Program-made: the position numbers and the translations under genes
Origin: Phaeodactylum tricornutum CCAP 1055/1
Taxonomy: Eukaryota; Bacillariophyta; Bacillariophyceae; Surirellales; Neidiaceae
DNA: 64,000 bases
Reading direction: 5' to 3'
Assembly: GCF_000150955.2 (NCBI RefSeq)
Contig: NC_011678.1
Location: 81,518-145,517, forward strand
Part shown: positions 52,958-62,661 of the stretch, one piece after another
Numbering within the stretch: the first letter of the stretch is position 1
How the letters are laid out: each line of letters begins with the position of its first letter
The notes under the pieces: model-generated
Told to the model about the DNA's origin: nothing
What the model saw: the letters and a program-made list of their open reading frames with translations, nothing else
The model's database searches: none

Positions 52958-53417
52958 ATCAAGTGATTTACCAAATTGACGACGAAAGAGTTTGTCTTAT
53001 TTTTTGCCGAATTGTGAGCTTCCTAATTAGCAAATAACGTCTCCACATTGAAAATTTAAGGAGGTCTGAAACCCGAAGACCTTCGGAGAAGGATGGCAAT
53101 AAATGGATCTGTTTCTCACTGTCTCAAAAGTCATTACATATATATTTGAACAAACGTACAAACACCTATCATTTCTTTCAGGATGAAACCAGAAATCCAT
53201 TTGGGTACGGACTGACAAACGTACTAAGAGCTCGCGCCGACTGACTCTCGGAAGAAATACGAAGATGGCTATTGTAACGAAACTAACAGTAAAACGCAGA
53301 CCAACGTGCTACCGCAGCGGCGAAAGTATGATGTTTTACTGTTGAAAGATTTCTTTTTAGGATACCAGACCTTCATCGAAGCTGCCAGGAAAAGCCGCCA
53401 GAGCGCGGTTTTCGTTT
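52958..53417. other. Spacer between tandem OSCA genes
   Basis: About 460 bp containing the terminator of copy B and the promoter of copy A (both minus strand). AT-rich; no coding evidence. Confidence 0.5.
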
Positions 53418-56400
53418 TCACTTCCCATTCTCCGACGGTTCAGGAGTCAGGTACTGGCCCTCGTCTTCAGTGTGCAAGCCCAGAGACAATTCGCGATCTG
53501 TGCTTACCTCGGGAAAAGCTGTGAAGGATAAAAACATAAAACAAAATATCATGAGATATAGATAGGATGTAAGTCAAGCTACTTGACAACTAGAATTTCG
53601 TACCTTCCTTCACCTGCATCTCCGGCTGTAAGTAGGCATTCTTCAAGAGGTTCATGTTAAAGAGCGGTCCATTTCGAAGATCGTGCTTGATGCATTCACG
53701 ACTCGGAACTGTAAGTAAAGGAAATGAGATACCTCTGAAAGCAAATGTGCGAACTGGCATGGAATGACCGGAAGCAAGACTTACGATTCTCTGTCACTCG
53801 AAAGTGTTGCTGATTGATGTATGTTGAAAAAAGGATAGTGGTGACGATTAAGGGGACCATGAGTGGGACGGCACTCGCGGCTTTCTTCAAACCGAGTAAG
53901 CCCATAACTTTGAACAACAGAAGGAACGCCCAGCAAATAGTAAGAAACAAGGCGAAAAGCATCACATGTTTCAGCTTCATTTAACGTACTTGTGACTTCG
54001 CCGATAAACATACAAGAGACCAGCACCCGAATAAAGTTTATCCACATCTTGCCACCAGAGTCTGAACGTGCCGGGTAAATGTAGATGAATTGATGTCGAA
54101 AGATAGAGCCCATATAGACGAAACAAAAGGCTACCACGAAATTGGTAATGGGCGAAATGACCGAGTACACCAACAAGACCACAAAATATAGGACCTGAAA
54201 TGGAGAGCGGCATGCAGGTGAGCTTCGACTCCAGCGTTTCTTGATCCTACTTTGGACGTGAGGAGCTTACCATGTTCGAAGAAAAATCCGCAAATTCAAA
54301 ATCTAGCGGGTCGCCCAGAGGTTGCAAACCCATAAATGCTTTTTGACGCTCTCTTTTGGTCAAGCGAGGTCCGATGCACTTTCGCAATGCTGCTTTAATT
54401 ACCGGGATGACTCGCAAGATTTCCATACCGCAAGAAAAAACCGTAGTCACAAAGATAATTTGAATGAAATAGGTTGCTTGAGCGGGCAAGGAGGTTGCCA
54501 GCAAATCAATAATTAGGGTATAATCATTTATCATCTCGGAGAGTTGCTGTGATCAAAAGCAAATGCGCGTGAGCTCACCATTCCACTACACGACAGTCTT
54601 GTTGTAGCCTTCCGTTTTTGCTGACACGTACCTGCATGAGTCCACCAGAAATTGCACTGACGAAAAAGGTTTGGATAATCATAAAGGCTGCAAGCTTAGA
54701 AAAGAGCGAAGCTTCCACAACTGCCCCAGACACAGGGCCCTCCATCATGGAGAAGACTTGTAGGATCACGGGTAACAACGCGTTGACCACCACGACCAAC
54801 AAGGGCGCTCCAATCTCAAACACGGGAACCAAAAAGGGGGCATCATCCAGCAAGCTGTCAATAAAATCAAATTCCGAGCGGAGAGCATCAATCGTGGACA
54901 GTGAAGCAATGAAACTCATGGGAATCGTCCAAAGAAGACACAAGGCAGTCGTGGCTGCCAACGACAACAAATTTCCCATCTGCAATTCTTTGTGCGTGCG
55001 TCCTACATTGAACCAAAAGACGTCCTGCGGATCCGGAGCCTCTTGCACTTCAATCGAAAACGGCTTGCTGTGATGTAGCATCTGTAAAGCCGCTTGTGCT
55101 GTTCGTAGATTGGTAAAAGTTAAAAAACCTGCTTCGTAACTCTCACCGTCGGCGTTCGTTTGCAACATGTGGGCGGCGTTTTCTCCTACCGCCACAGCCG
55201 AGTCTTTGACCGCATTGGCGGCCTTTTTAAAAAGGTGGACTGACTGCTTGATCGACTTTTTGGCATCCAGAATCGACTTCGATGAGCTGCTGTGGTTGGT
55301 CACGTTCTGACGACTGGCCAGAGTCGACAAGTCTCCATCGTCGTCTTCCTCCTCTACAATAACGTCGTTGTAAATGGCAGTTTCTACGTTGGAGATTTCG
55401 GTACCATATCCGTTGGGACGCGGTACAACCGCCAGGGCACTAGGTGTCAAGGACGCGCACTCCTCCGCGTTCACATTGTCGCCTGCTCCATACATTGAAT
55501 CGCCGCGCCCGGCCACCGAGTGTCCCAAGGTCGCCAAACTCTGTTGTTCCACATCTTGCATGAACAGTTGGGACAATTTTTTGGTTTCGAGCTCTTCAAT
55601 ACGTGCTTTGATATCCGCATTGAGTGCTTTGAGTTCTTCGGCGAAAGCCTCAATGGCGTTGACCTTTTCCCCGCCCATAATCATGAGGGAGGATTTGAGT
55701 GAAGCTGATCGCTGCGGCGCCTCTCCGGTAATGTCTTCAATCGCAATGGCGTGCTCGAGGTTGGCGATGAGCACGCTTCGTTGCGCCACGAGCTTGGCAA
55801 GATTGGGTGTCCGGAGGCGCACGTTGGCTTCGAGGACCGACTCGTACTGAAAGCACTGCCGAAAGAAGTCTTCCAAGCCCGAGTCCGTGCGGTATTCGAT
55901 GGGAATGTTTCGGACGTAGACAGTGTAGTTCTGGGGTCGAGGTTTGGCGAGGAATTTGTGACGCTTGTCGATGAACCATTCGAATTCCTGTAAAATGAGG
56001 TACATGGTGTAGCCAAAGACGATCCAGGCAGCCAAAGCCGTTGCTACGAGTCGGGGCGACGACGCAGGAACATGAGCAATGGAGACTTCGACAATGCGGT
56101 CCACAATACCGCGGGTGTCGTCCGATACGTCAGCCGTGGCGTAAACGGGCATGAGCCAGATGGCGTTGAAGACACCCATTAAGCTGATGCGGTAGCCCAT
56201 GCTAAGGATCCGGACGAAACACAAGGCGTCCAAGCCGCATTCGTCCATGATCTCGTCTTCGGTAATGGTGGAAATCTCCCAAATCCACCTGTGGAAGGAA
56301 AAGACGCGTGAGCGGGATACTGTTAATGCAGATGTTGTTGTCGTGGCTACCCCCAACAAGAGACAGCGCCACATCTATGGATCTTCCGTGGACTTACGAA

Positions 56401-56663
56401 AAGAAACCGAACTGGTCTTTGGCGAGCGGGGTCTTAATATCTTCGACCCAATTTCGGACGTTGTACGCTCGTGGATACTTGCGCCGCAACCAGCAAAATG
56501 CGATGAAGATTACGAGCAAAATCGACCCGTACACCGTAAAGGTATCGCGCAACACGCTGCCGTCGTTGTACGAGGCTGCCTCCTCGGTGGAATCCGTCGA
56601 GTTGTTCGCTTGTAGCGAACGCTGCAGGAACGCAATCGTGCCGGCTCCGGCATCTTCCGTCAT
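53418..56663 (-). CDS. OSCA/CSC1/TMEM63-type cation channel (tandem copy B)
   Basis: Seven exons on minus: 56663-56398, 56288-54632, 54546-54271, 54194-53990, 53907-53785, 53708-53604 and 53518-53418, giving 910 aa with every junction in frame. The ATG at 56663 is the first in frame. The family order is the same as in copy A: FTVYGSILLVIFIAF, MGYRISLMGVFNA, RPQNYTVYVRNIPIEY, MIIQTFFVSAISGGLM and LPAQATYFIQIIFVTTV. Exons 3-6 have exactly the lengths of copy A's (276, 205, 123 and 105 nt) and the same phases. The C-terminus is longer (AFPEVSTDRELS...SENGK) than copy A's. The insertion in the cytosolic domain differs in sequence. Expected function: Ca2+-permeable osmo/mechanosensitive channel. 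Confidence 0.88.
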
Positions 56664-57519
56664 GGGGATGCTCAATATCTCGATTGTTGTGGGAAGCTCC
56701 AAGGTTTCCTAATATGCTGAACTATCTATGTTCGCTCACACTACACACAACTGTGTGCTGGGTGCACACTCGGTCCGGAAAGATTGCGCAACACCAGCCT
56801 GATCGCAGGACTATAGGGTAACGGTTCTAAGCACGCAAGCCTCCAGTGCCCAACCTCTGTGGCAAACGGAACCAGCTGGGACCGTTAAACAAGTCGCTTG
56901 ACTTGGATACCGTTTCGAATCTGCTGACATAAATAGTCTTTTTGGTCGATATGGAAAATAGAGAACAGCTGTTTACGGATTTTTGCATTGCGGTATATCT
57001 TTCGTCGGGAAGGCACGTTCTTTTTGTGTCACACATGCCACTGCGAGAAGCAAGAATATTCTGGAAAGGCTCGATACCAGCACAGGTGGCCAGATAATTC
57101 CGAATCTGACCTCAAGAGAAAACGCGAAAATCTCGTTCCATGTAACTTCCGAATAACAGGCAAAACCACAACGAACGTATATATGTTGTTCACAGTCAGT
57201 CAATTTCCTCTTTGCGTTCCCAGTCAGCAATACTAACACTGACAGTAAGCGAACGTTCGCTGATAGCGAAAACTAACTGTAAACTACAACTAGGATTGTT
57301 ATTCTCTGTATTTTTTTGAAAGGAGCATCCACCATCCGTCTTATAGGGGTACTTTCGCGCGAGACTATCGATACGGGAAAAAGGTCAATGTGTGGGTGCG
57401 TCTCTCGGATATTTCTCTCTTTGCACGACAGTCTGCTGGTCGTATATGGATCCCTTTTCAAAGCACTGGTCGATTCGGAATAGCTGTTTCTGTGCGTGTA
57501 AATTGATTGATGAAGTCGC
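56664..57519. other. Intergenic region upstream of OSCA copy B
   Basis: About 860 bp, with TCACAGTCA on the plus strand at 57190-57198. It has no start codon in a sensible position downstream of it, so I treat it as an orphan. No gene seen. Confidence 0.45.
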
Positions 57520-58848
57520 CTACTTCATCGAACTGAGCTGTGACTTGAGAAATTCGGAGTCTGTGCTGAACGAAGACACGGGCCTGACAGGTACCGCGTA
57601 TTGCGGAGCTCCGGTGATTGCTTTAGGAATTGCCGTCCGGGCTGGTTCCGCTAGTACAGTCTCGACCGGCGTGTCCGTTGCGGTAGCCTGGACGGCATCG
57701 GGAATGGAAGGAACGGTACTGGAGTGCACTGACTCTTGGACGGACAAAATCGATTCCTGAACGGACGATGCCGCTTGCTTTAGATTGTTTTGCCAGCCGT
57801 CCAACTTCATAGCCGAAGAGGAAAGCTGTTCCGTGACCTTGGACGTGTCGAAGTAGAAATTGAATGTGGGCGTATCAAAACGCACACTTTTCAGTGGGCG
57901 GAGAGAACCACGAATCTCCGTAGCTGTGCTGCCTAGCAAGCGCTGCTGCGCATCATAGATGCCATGTTGCGAGTTTTCTACGACCACGGCAGCGTGTTGT
58001 TGCAAGCTTTGCCACTGGGCGGGTAAAATAACATTTCGGGCTTGCGAAACTTGATCCATAATGTCTTGTTGGAGACGAGAGGACTGAGCCTCCAGCCAGG
58101 TCTGTACTGTATCCAGCGTTGATTCCACGGAGGGAGGGGCAACTGTAGCCAAGGAGGTTTGCACTTGCGTCAAGGTCGTAGCCAACGTGGTTTGCAGGTT
58201 CGCAACGGTAGCTTGTAGCGTGAGAGACTTGTCTTGGAGGCCAGCTTGGAGCGCCTTGAAGCTGGTCTGCAATTTCGCCAGGTTGGCATCGTGATAGGCC
58301 CAAGCTGGCGAAGTGTCCCAGGCACTTTGAAAATCAAATGCCGTCGAGCTAGACAAGGAGCTGCCACCAGTGGAAAGACTCCAATCGATCGTGGGCAGAC
58401 TGAAGGAGATGACATTGGAAGCCGAATCGCTGTTGCTACCGGTGGGGATCAAACTAGAGAAATCGAATGCCTCAAAGTCCAACGTCGCAAGTACAGCCAG
58501 ATCCACTGGGCCCGCGGTAGTCGCCATACCGGCGGCAATCACCGCGGCCAGGAACACAAAGGCCTTGGTGGGTCCAGACAGGCCCCGACCGGAGCTCGAG
58601 ACCGCCTTTGGTTGAGATAGCGGTACCGTATCCTCAGCCTGGCTGTCGATGGGAGTCGCGATGTTGCTCTTCGATGACGTCGCGGTGTACGCACCGGTAC
58701 TCTGCGTCAACGCATCCGACGTGGAGACGGAGTCGAGATGTGTCAACGCAGACTGCCCACGGTGCGCCGGGATTTTCTGGATGGGTGCGAAGGCTGTCAC
58801 ATTACGGGACCACAAGAGGAGAAGGAAGGCGATAGATGAAGCACGCAT
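57520..58848 (-). CDS. Plastid-targeted membrane protein with coiled-coil region, unknown function
   Basis: Single exon, 442 aa, ATG at 58848. MRASSIAFLLLLWSRNVTAFAPIQ is a textbook diatom signal peptide with the ASAFAP-type TAFAP cleavage point, followed by a Ser/Thr-rich transit region. A hydrophobic segment (residues about 94-118, KAFVFLAAVIAAGMATTAGP) should cross a plastid membrane. Residues about 185-310 are Leu/Gln/Thr-rich with repeated seven-residue spacing (LQTSFKALQAGLQDKSLTLQ) and are probably coiled coil. The rest is Ser-rich, with VRFDTPTFNFYFDTS as the only aromatic block. I recognise no family. It may be a thylakoid- or envelope-bound structural protein. Confidence 0.75.
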   Translation of the reverse strand: MRASSIAFLLLLWSRNVTAFAPIQKIPAHRGQSALTHLDSVSTSDALTQSTGAYTATSSKSNIATPIDSQAEDTVPLSQPKAVSSSGRGLSGPTKAFVFLAAVIAAGMATTAGPVDLAVLATLDFEAFDFSSLIPTGSNSDSASNVISFSLPTIDWSLSTGGSSLSSSTAFDFQSAWDTSPAWAYHDANLAKLQTSFKALQAGLQDKSLTLQATVANLQTTLATTLTQVQTSLATVAPPSVESTLDTVQTWLEAQSSRLQQDIMDQVSQARNVILPAQWQSLQQHAAVVVENSQHGIYDAQQRLLGSTATEIRGSLRPLKSVRFDTPTFNFYFDTSKVTEQLSSSAMKLDGWQNNLKQAASSVQESILSVQESVHSSTVPSIPDAVQATATDTPVETVLAEPARTAIPKAITGAPQYAVPVRPVSSFSTDSEFLKSQLSSMK

Positions 58849-59446
58849 CGTGAATGTAGACCCTTCGAGCTTGTAACTCTAGTTGACGGACTGATAAAAT
58901 CGCTGTCAAAGCTGTAAAGAGAACTCGCACAGGAAGGAAGATCTTGCTTGTGACTCCTTCACTATCCGCGAAAACAATCGACGATTAATGGAATGTCTGT
59001 CAAGAGGTGCAAAAACCGACTTTTGGTGAAAAGAGTAGATTGCGGAACTTCAGTCATGGTGCAAGTCCAGCGATGTCCATCGCTCTTATCTTATAGGAAA
59101 GCCATTCTAATACGGTACTCATATTCGATGGTAACTTATTCGAGGTTCTAGAATTAGGCCATGTCGAACTCTGCATATATTTCAGCTTTGGAATGACGTG
59201 GCAATCCATTAAACGTTCTGTCTCATGATGGATATAATCCTTGCGTTTCGGGAAGATTCACCTCCGAGGACAAGGTTTTGTCAGCCTCATCTCTCCAGTT
59301 TTTGTGAAGACAATCGTGTCTTGCAACCCACGAGCCAATCATTTTTCTTTTAAGGAAGGAACCAACCTTTTTGTTTCGTTCTCTACCGCTTCCGCTTTGA
59401 TTAGTCTATCGTGCCGGATTTTAAAACAAACTTTGCCAACCAGACA
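58849..59446. promoter_or_regulatory. Divergent promoter region
   Basis: About 600 bp between divergent starts (plastid protein on minus, ankyrin-methyltransferase on plus). No coding evidence or repeats. Confidence 0.45.
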
Positions 59447-61003
59447 ATGGCGAAGGAAACGACGGGCGAAGAAGAAACTTCTCCCGCAGTTGCGGCCGAT
59501 ACGGCGACGATGGTGTCTCTGGACATTCCGTCGGCACTCTCGCAGGACGAATGGGACGATTTGGTGGCATCCATTCGACAAGGTAGCGAGTACACACTGG
59601 AGGATTGCCAACTGGAACTACTAGAAGCAGCACGTTACGACGACATTGACGTTGTCAAGGCAATTCTTCTAGTGTATCCCGAACTGATCTTTTTTCGTGA
59701 CGCGAGCCATCAAAATACGGCGCTGCACATGGCGGCGGCCAATGGTCACACCCACATTGCACAACTGTTACTTCACGTCTACGGTAATCTCGCTACAAGC
59801 ACTTCAAATATTAACGTTCCCAACGATTCGGGAAATACTCCATTGCACTGGGCCGCCATGAACGGACACACCAAGGTGGTCAATCTACTCCTGCAAGCGC
59901 CATCTGCCTCGACGACCACGACACCTACACAACCGATTGTTGATGTGTTGCAAAAGAATGCCTTTGGCCGTTCCGCATTGACCGAAGGGTTTACCAGTCA
60001 AAACTCTGACACAGTAGAAGCCTTGTTGGCCCATGAATCAGCATCAGAAGAACGCCTCATGCAAACCAGCTCCAACGCTAACAATGGAAAATACAATGCC
60101 GAGGGGACGAATGCGACCGAATCTTCGTCCGTAACGCACGACTTTATTTTTCGGGTACCTAGTAGCGAAAGTCTCAACAGTGCAAAAACAGTCATCAAGG
60201 TCCGTGAGCTAGCCATGGCGAGAACGGAAGACGATACGATTTTGTGCAATAGCAGTGGCGAGGACAACACGATGAATCCCGAACACGATACGACCGGATT
60301 GGGAGTTTGGGCCGCATCGCTCGTCACGGCCTCGTGGATGGCGCAACAACAACGCTTGGAACCACAGTTGTTTGCCAGCAAGGTTGTGCTGGAGCTGGGT
60401 GCGGGATGTGGTGTTCCTGGCCTCGTATTGGCTGCCGCTGCTTCCCACACCGCCGGTACACCACTAGGGGACGAAGAACCATACCCAGCACAGATCGAAG
60501 GAACATTGGCAAATGGTCAAATGCTTACGCGTCCTTCCAAAATTTACTTGACGGATTTCAACGGCACGACAATTGACAACATGCAGTACAATTTGGAATT
60601 GAATAGTTTCTCTAAACAGCGAAGCGATGCCGACTGGATTGAATCCCGTCACATGAATTGGCAGGACCCCACTACCTGGCCAGACGAGAGGATCGACTGC
60701 TTGATTGGGTCGGATTTGATCTACCAAAGAGAAATGGTCCCGCTACTGGCCCAAACCATTCGAGGGTTGTTGACCAAACCCAATGGTGTCTTTTGGTACG
60801 TTGCCCCCAATACGGGACGCCAGGGACAAGATGAATTCCTGGCCAACATGGAACAAGATTTTCACATACAAACCGAAAAGGCTTCGGAAGAGCTACTGGC
60901 CAATCCCCTCGCATCGCAAGATGAAGACTTGCTCTTCCTGCACTTTAACGAATTCCGGTCGCTCACGTTCCTATTGCACAAGTTTACGTGGAAACAAGGT
61001 TAA
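59447..61003 (+). CDS. Ankyrin-repeat / class I methyltransferase fusion (Methyltransf_16-like)
   Basis: Single exon; the first ATG at 59447 gives 518 aa. After an acidic, Thr/Ala-rich start come at least two ankyrin repeats (NTALHMAAANGHTHIAQLLL and NTPLHWAAMNGHTKVVNLLL, about residues 95-165). A Ser/Asn-rich linker leads to a Rossmann methyltransferase: motif I VVLELGAGCGVPGL, the acidic loop YLTDFN, and LIGSDLIYQ at the post-motif position. These features match family 16 protein-lysine methyltransferases (METTL21, FAM86, yeast EFM). The pairing with ankyrin repeats suggests that the repeats select the protein substrate. The target is unknown. Confidence 0.82.
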   Translation: MAKETTGEEETSPAVAADTATMVSLDIPSALSQDEWDDLVASIRQGSEYTLEDCQLELLEAARYDDIDVVKAILLVYPELIFFRDASHQNTALHMAAANGHTHIAQLLLHVYGNLATSTSNINVPNDSGNTPLHWAAMNGHTKVVNLLLQAPSASTTTTPTQPIVDVLQKNAFGRSALTEGFTSQNSDTVEALLAHESASEERLMQTSSNANNGKYNAEGTNATESSSVTHDFIFRVPSSESLNSAKTVIKVRELAMARTEDDTILCNSSGEDNTMNPEHDTTGLGVWAASLVTASWMAQQQRLEPQLFASKVVLELGAGCGVPGLVLAAAASHTAGTPLGDEEPYPAQIEGTLANGQMLTRPSKIYLTDFNGTTIDNMQYNLELNSFSKQRSDADWIESRHMNWQDPTTWPDERIDCLIGSDLIYQREMVPLLAQTIRGLLTKPNGVFWYVAPNTGRQGQDEFLANMEQDFHIQTEKASEELLANPLASQDEDLLFLHFNEFRSLTFLLHKFTWKQG

Positions 61004-61023
61004 CTAGTCGCGTCGCGCTATGT

Positions 61024-62661
61024 TTAATTGACATTGATGTTGGAATTCTCTGCGTCGACAGATGGTTGCGGCAAGTCGTCTACGGGCAAATCTCGATCCA
61101 AGCGTTGCGCTCGGACCTGTTGCAAGTGTTTCTCCAAAAAGTTGTTATACGATTGACACATCACCGTCGCTTCGGCTCGTATCGCGGCCCTGAGATTCTG
61201 CTGTTGTTCCGGTTTGCGAAAAAGTTTGATCACGTTGGCAAGTTTGGCCACGGCCGCGTCGGGATCCAAGGGTGGTGGGTTAAGATCCGTGAGCGGAGCA
61301 ATCTTGATACCGGCTGGCAGTTTGCGCGGTGGATAAACAAAGGTCGGGCCAAAGTTGGCGTGAACTGTTCCACCCATGTAACTAGATACGGCCGGGTAAT
61401 AGGTGCCGGATTCAATACCGGAGAATGCTTCCCCACCCGTGCGTTTGCCTTTGCGTAGAACGATCGGCCCGAGACCGGACCCATTTTTGAAAAATCGTAT
61501 GTGATTGTATTTGGGCTCGCCCTGATCCAAGCCAATCGCACATCCCACCACATCGCCGACGGTGAACCCTTCCCCGTCGTTCCAGCTGTCGTCCCGTTGC
61601 GACTGGTGTAGAATGGATCCATTGATGTCACGAATCGCGTAGCTCCACTTGTCGTACCCCACGGGCGCTTGTAAATCCCCAGTGCGCATGCTCCAGCCTA
61701 ACCGCACGTGGCCTCCAAACGAGGGAGGCCCCTGAGTGTCACTCCCATCGTCATCCTCTTCATTCATTGCTTCGTGCGTACGTTTTTTCGCGGTACCGCC
61801 AGAACCATCCTGATAACCGTGCTGTTCTTCCCAGGCGAGTGCGCGGTCGAGTTGTTTCTGTAAACCAGCTCCCAGCCTCGCATTGGGCGGTAAGGACTGC
61901 CAAATTTCGTGAGCAGATGGTCCCGGGAGAATCCAACACTCGTAGTAAAAACACGTTAAGAAGGATGGCGTAGCAGCCGTGTTGGGGTTATGGGTGGACA
62001 CGGCGGAGGAGGGCGACACGCCCACGTTGGCTCTAGACATCCGGTAGCCCCGATTCGATTTGAGCTGCAAGCGATGAGCTGGATCGAGTATTTTCAGTTG
62101 CGGAGCCGTATCAATTTTGGACCAGTGTATCCAGGGTGGGACATCCTGGATGGCCTTGGAAGCTGCTGTTTGCACTAGTTCTGTCGCAGGCGCAACCGAG
62201 GTGGCGGCTTGACTACCTTTCGAGTGGGTCGCCGTTGCAAGTGTAGCAGTCCCGGCAGCAGCACTCCCAAAAGAAGCCACCGTACTACTAGCACTGGAGG
62301 AAGGAGTGAGCACGAGTGCAGCGGACGACGTCCCCAGCAAGGTCGCCACACCGTGAAAGCCCATGTCGGTAAGAATGGGCACAGCTTGTTGCACTGCCGC
62401 CATTGTCGCGGTGTCAAAGACAGGCGACAGGGAACGTCCACCTCGACCTCCTTTCTTCGACGTCTGCCGTGTTGTGGTGGTAGCGCCATTGGAAGGGGCC
62501 GTTGGGGACGCGGATGTGGACCGAGAGGCGGGTTCCGACGATGGCTGATCGAGCAGTTCCGCAGACTCCGGTACTTCGGCTCCGGATGCTACCGTTCCTT
62601 GCGCATCTGCAGCGGAGGGTGCGGAAGCACCTTCCTCGACCTCCGCAATCGGTGCTTCCAT
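61024..62661 (-). CDS. ASH2L/Bre2-like SPRY-domain protein (COMPASS subunit)
   Basis: Single exon; the first ATG (62661, MEAPIAEVEEG) gives 545 aa, while open frame upstream has no ATG. The N-terminal 190 residues are Ser/Thr/Ala-rich and low complexity. From about residue 190 the ASH2L-type SPRY domain appears: LKSNRGYRMSRANVGVS, GGHVRLGWSMRTGDLQAPVG, YDKWSYAIRDINGSILHQS, RFFKNGSGLGPIVL, GTYYPAVSSYMGGTVHANFG and FVYPP. The order and wording (YRMARA, RLGWSQ, QAPLGYDK, FFKNG, NFGPHFKYPP) are those of ASH2L. It serves as the scaffold with RbBP5 for H3K4 methyltransferases. An acidic insertion (MNEEDDDGSD) splits the domain. No PHD/winged-helix part is seen at the N-terminus. Confidence 0.85.
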   Translation of the reverse strand: MEAPIAEVEEGASAPSAADAQGTVASGAEVPESAELLDQPSSEPASRSTSASPTAPSNGATTTTRQTSKKGGRGGRSLSPVFDTATMAAVQQAVPILTDMGFHGVATLLGTSSAALVLTPSSSASSTVASFGSAAAGTATLATATHSKGSQAATSVAPATELVQTAASKAIQDVPPWIHWSKIDTAPQLKILDPAHRLQLKSNRGYRMSRANVGVSPSSAVSTHNPNTAATPSFLTCFYYECWILPGPSAHEIWQSLPPNARLGAGLQKQLDRALAWEEQHGYQDGSGGTAKKRTHEAMNEEDDDGSDTQGPPSFGGHVRLGWSMRTGDLQAPVGYDKWSYAIRDINGSILHQSQRDDSWNDGEGFTVGDVVGCAIGLDQGEPKYNHIRFFKNGSGLGPIVLRKGKRTGGEAFSGIESGTYYPAVSSYMGGTVHANFGPTFVYPPRKLPAGIKIAPLTDLNPPPLDPDAAVAKLANVIKLFRKPEQQQNLRAAIRAEATVMCQSYNNFLEKHLQQVRAQRLDRDLPVDDLPQPSVDAENSNINVN

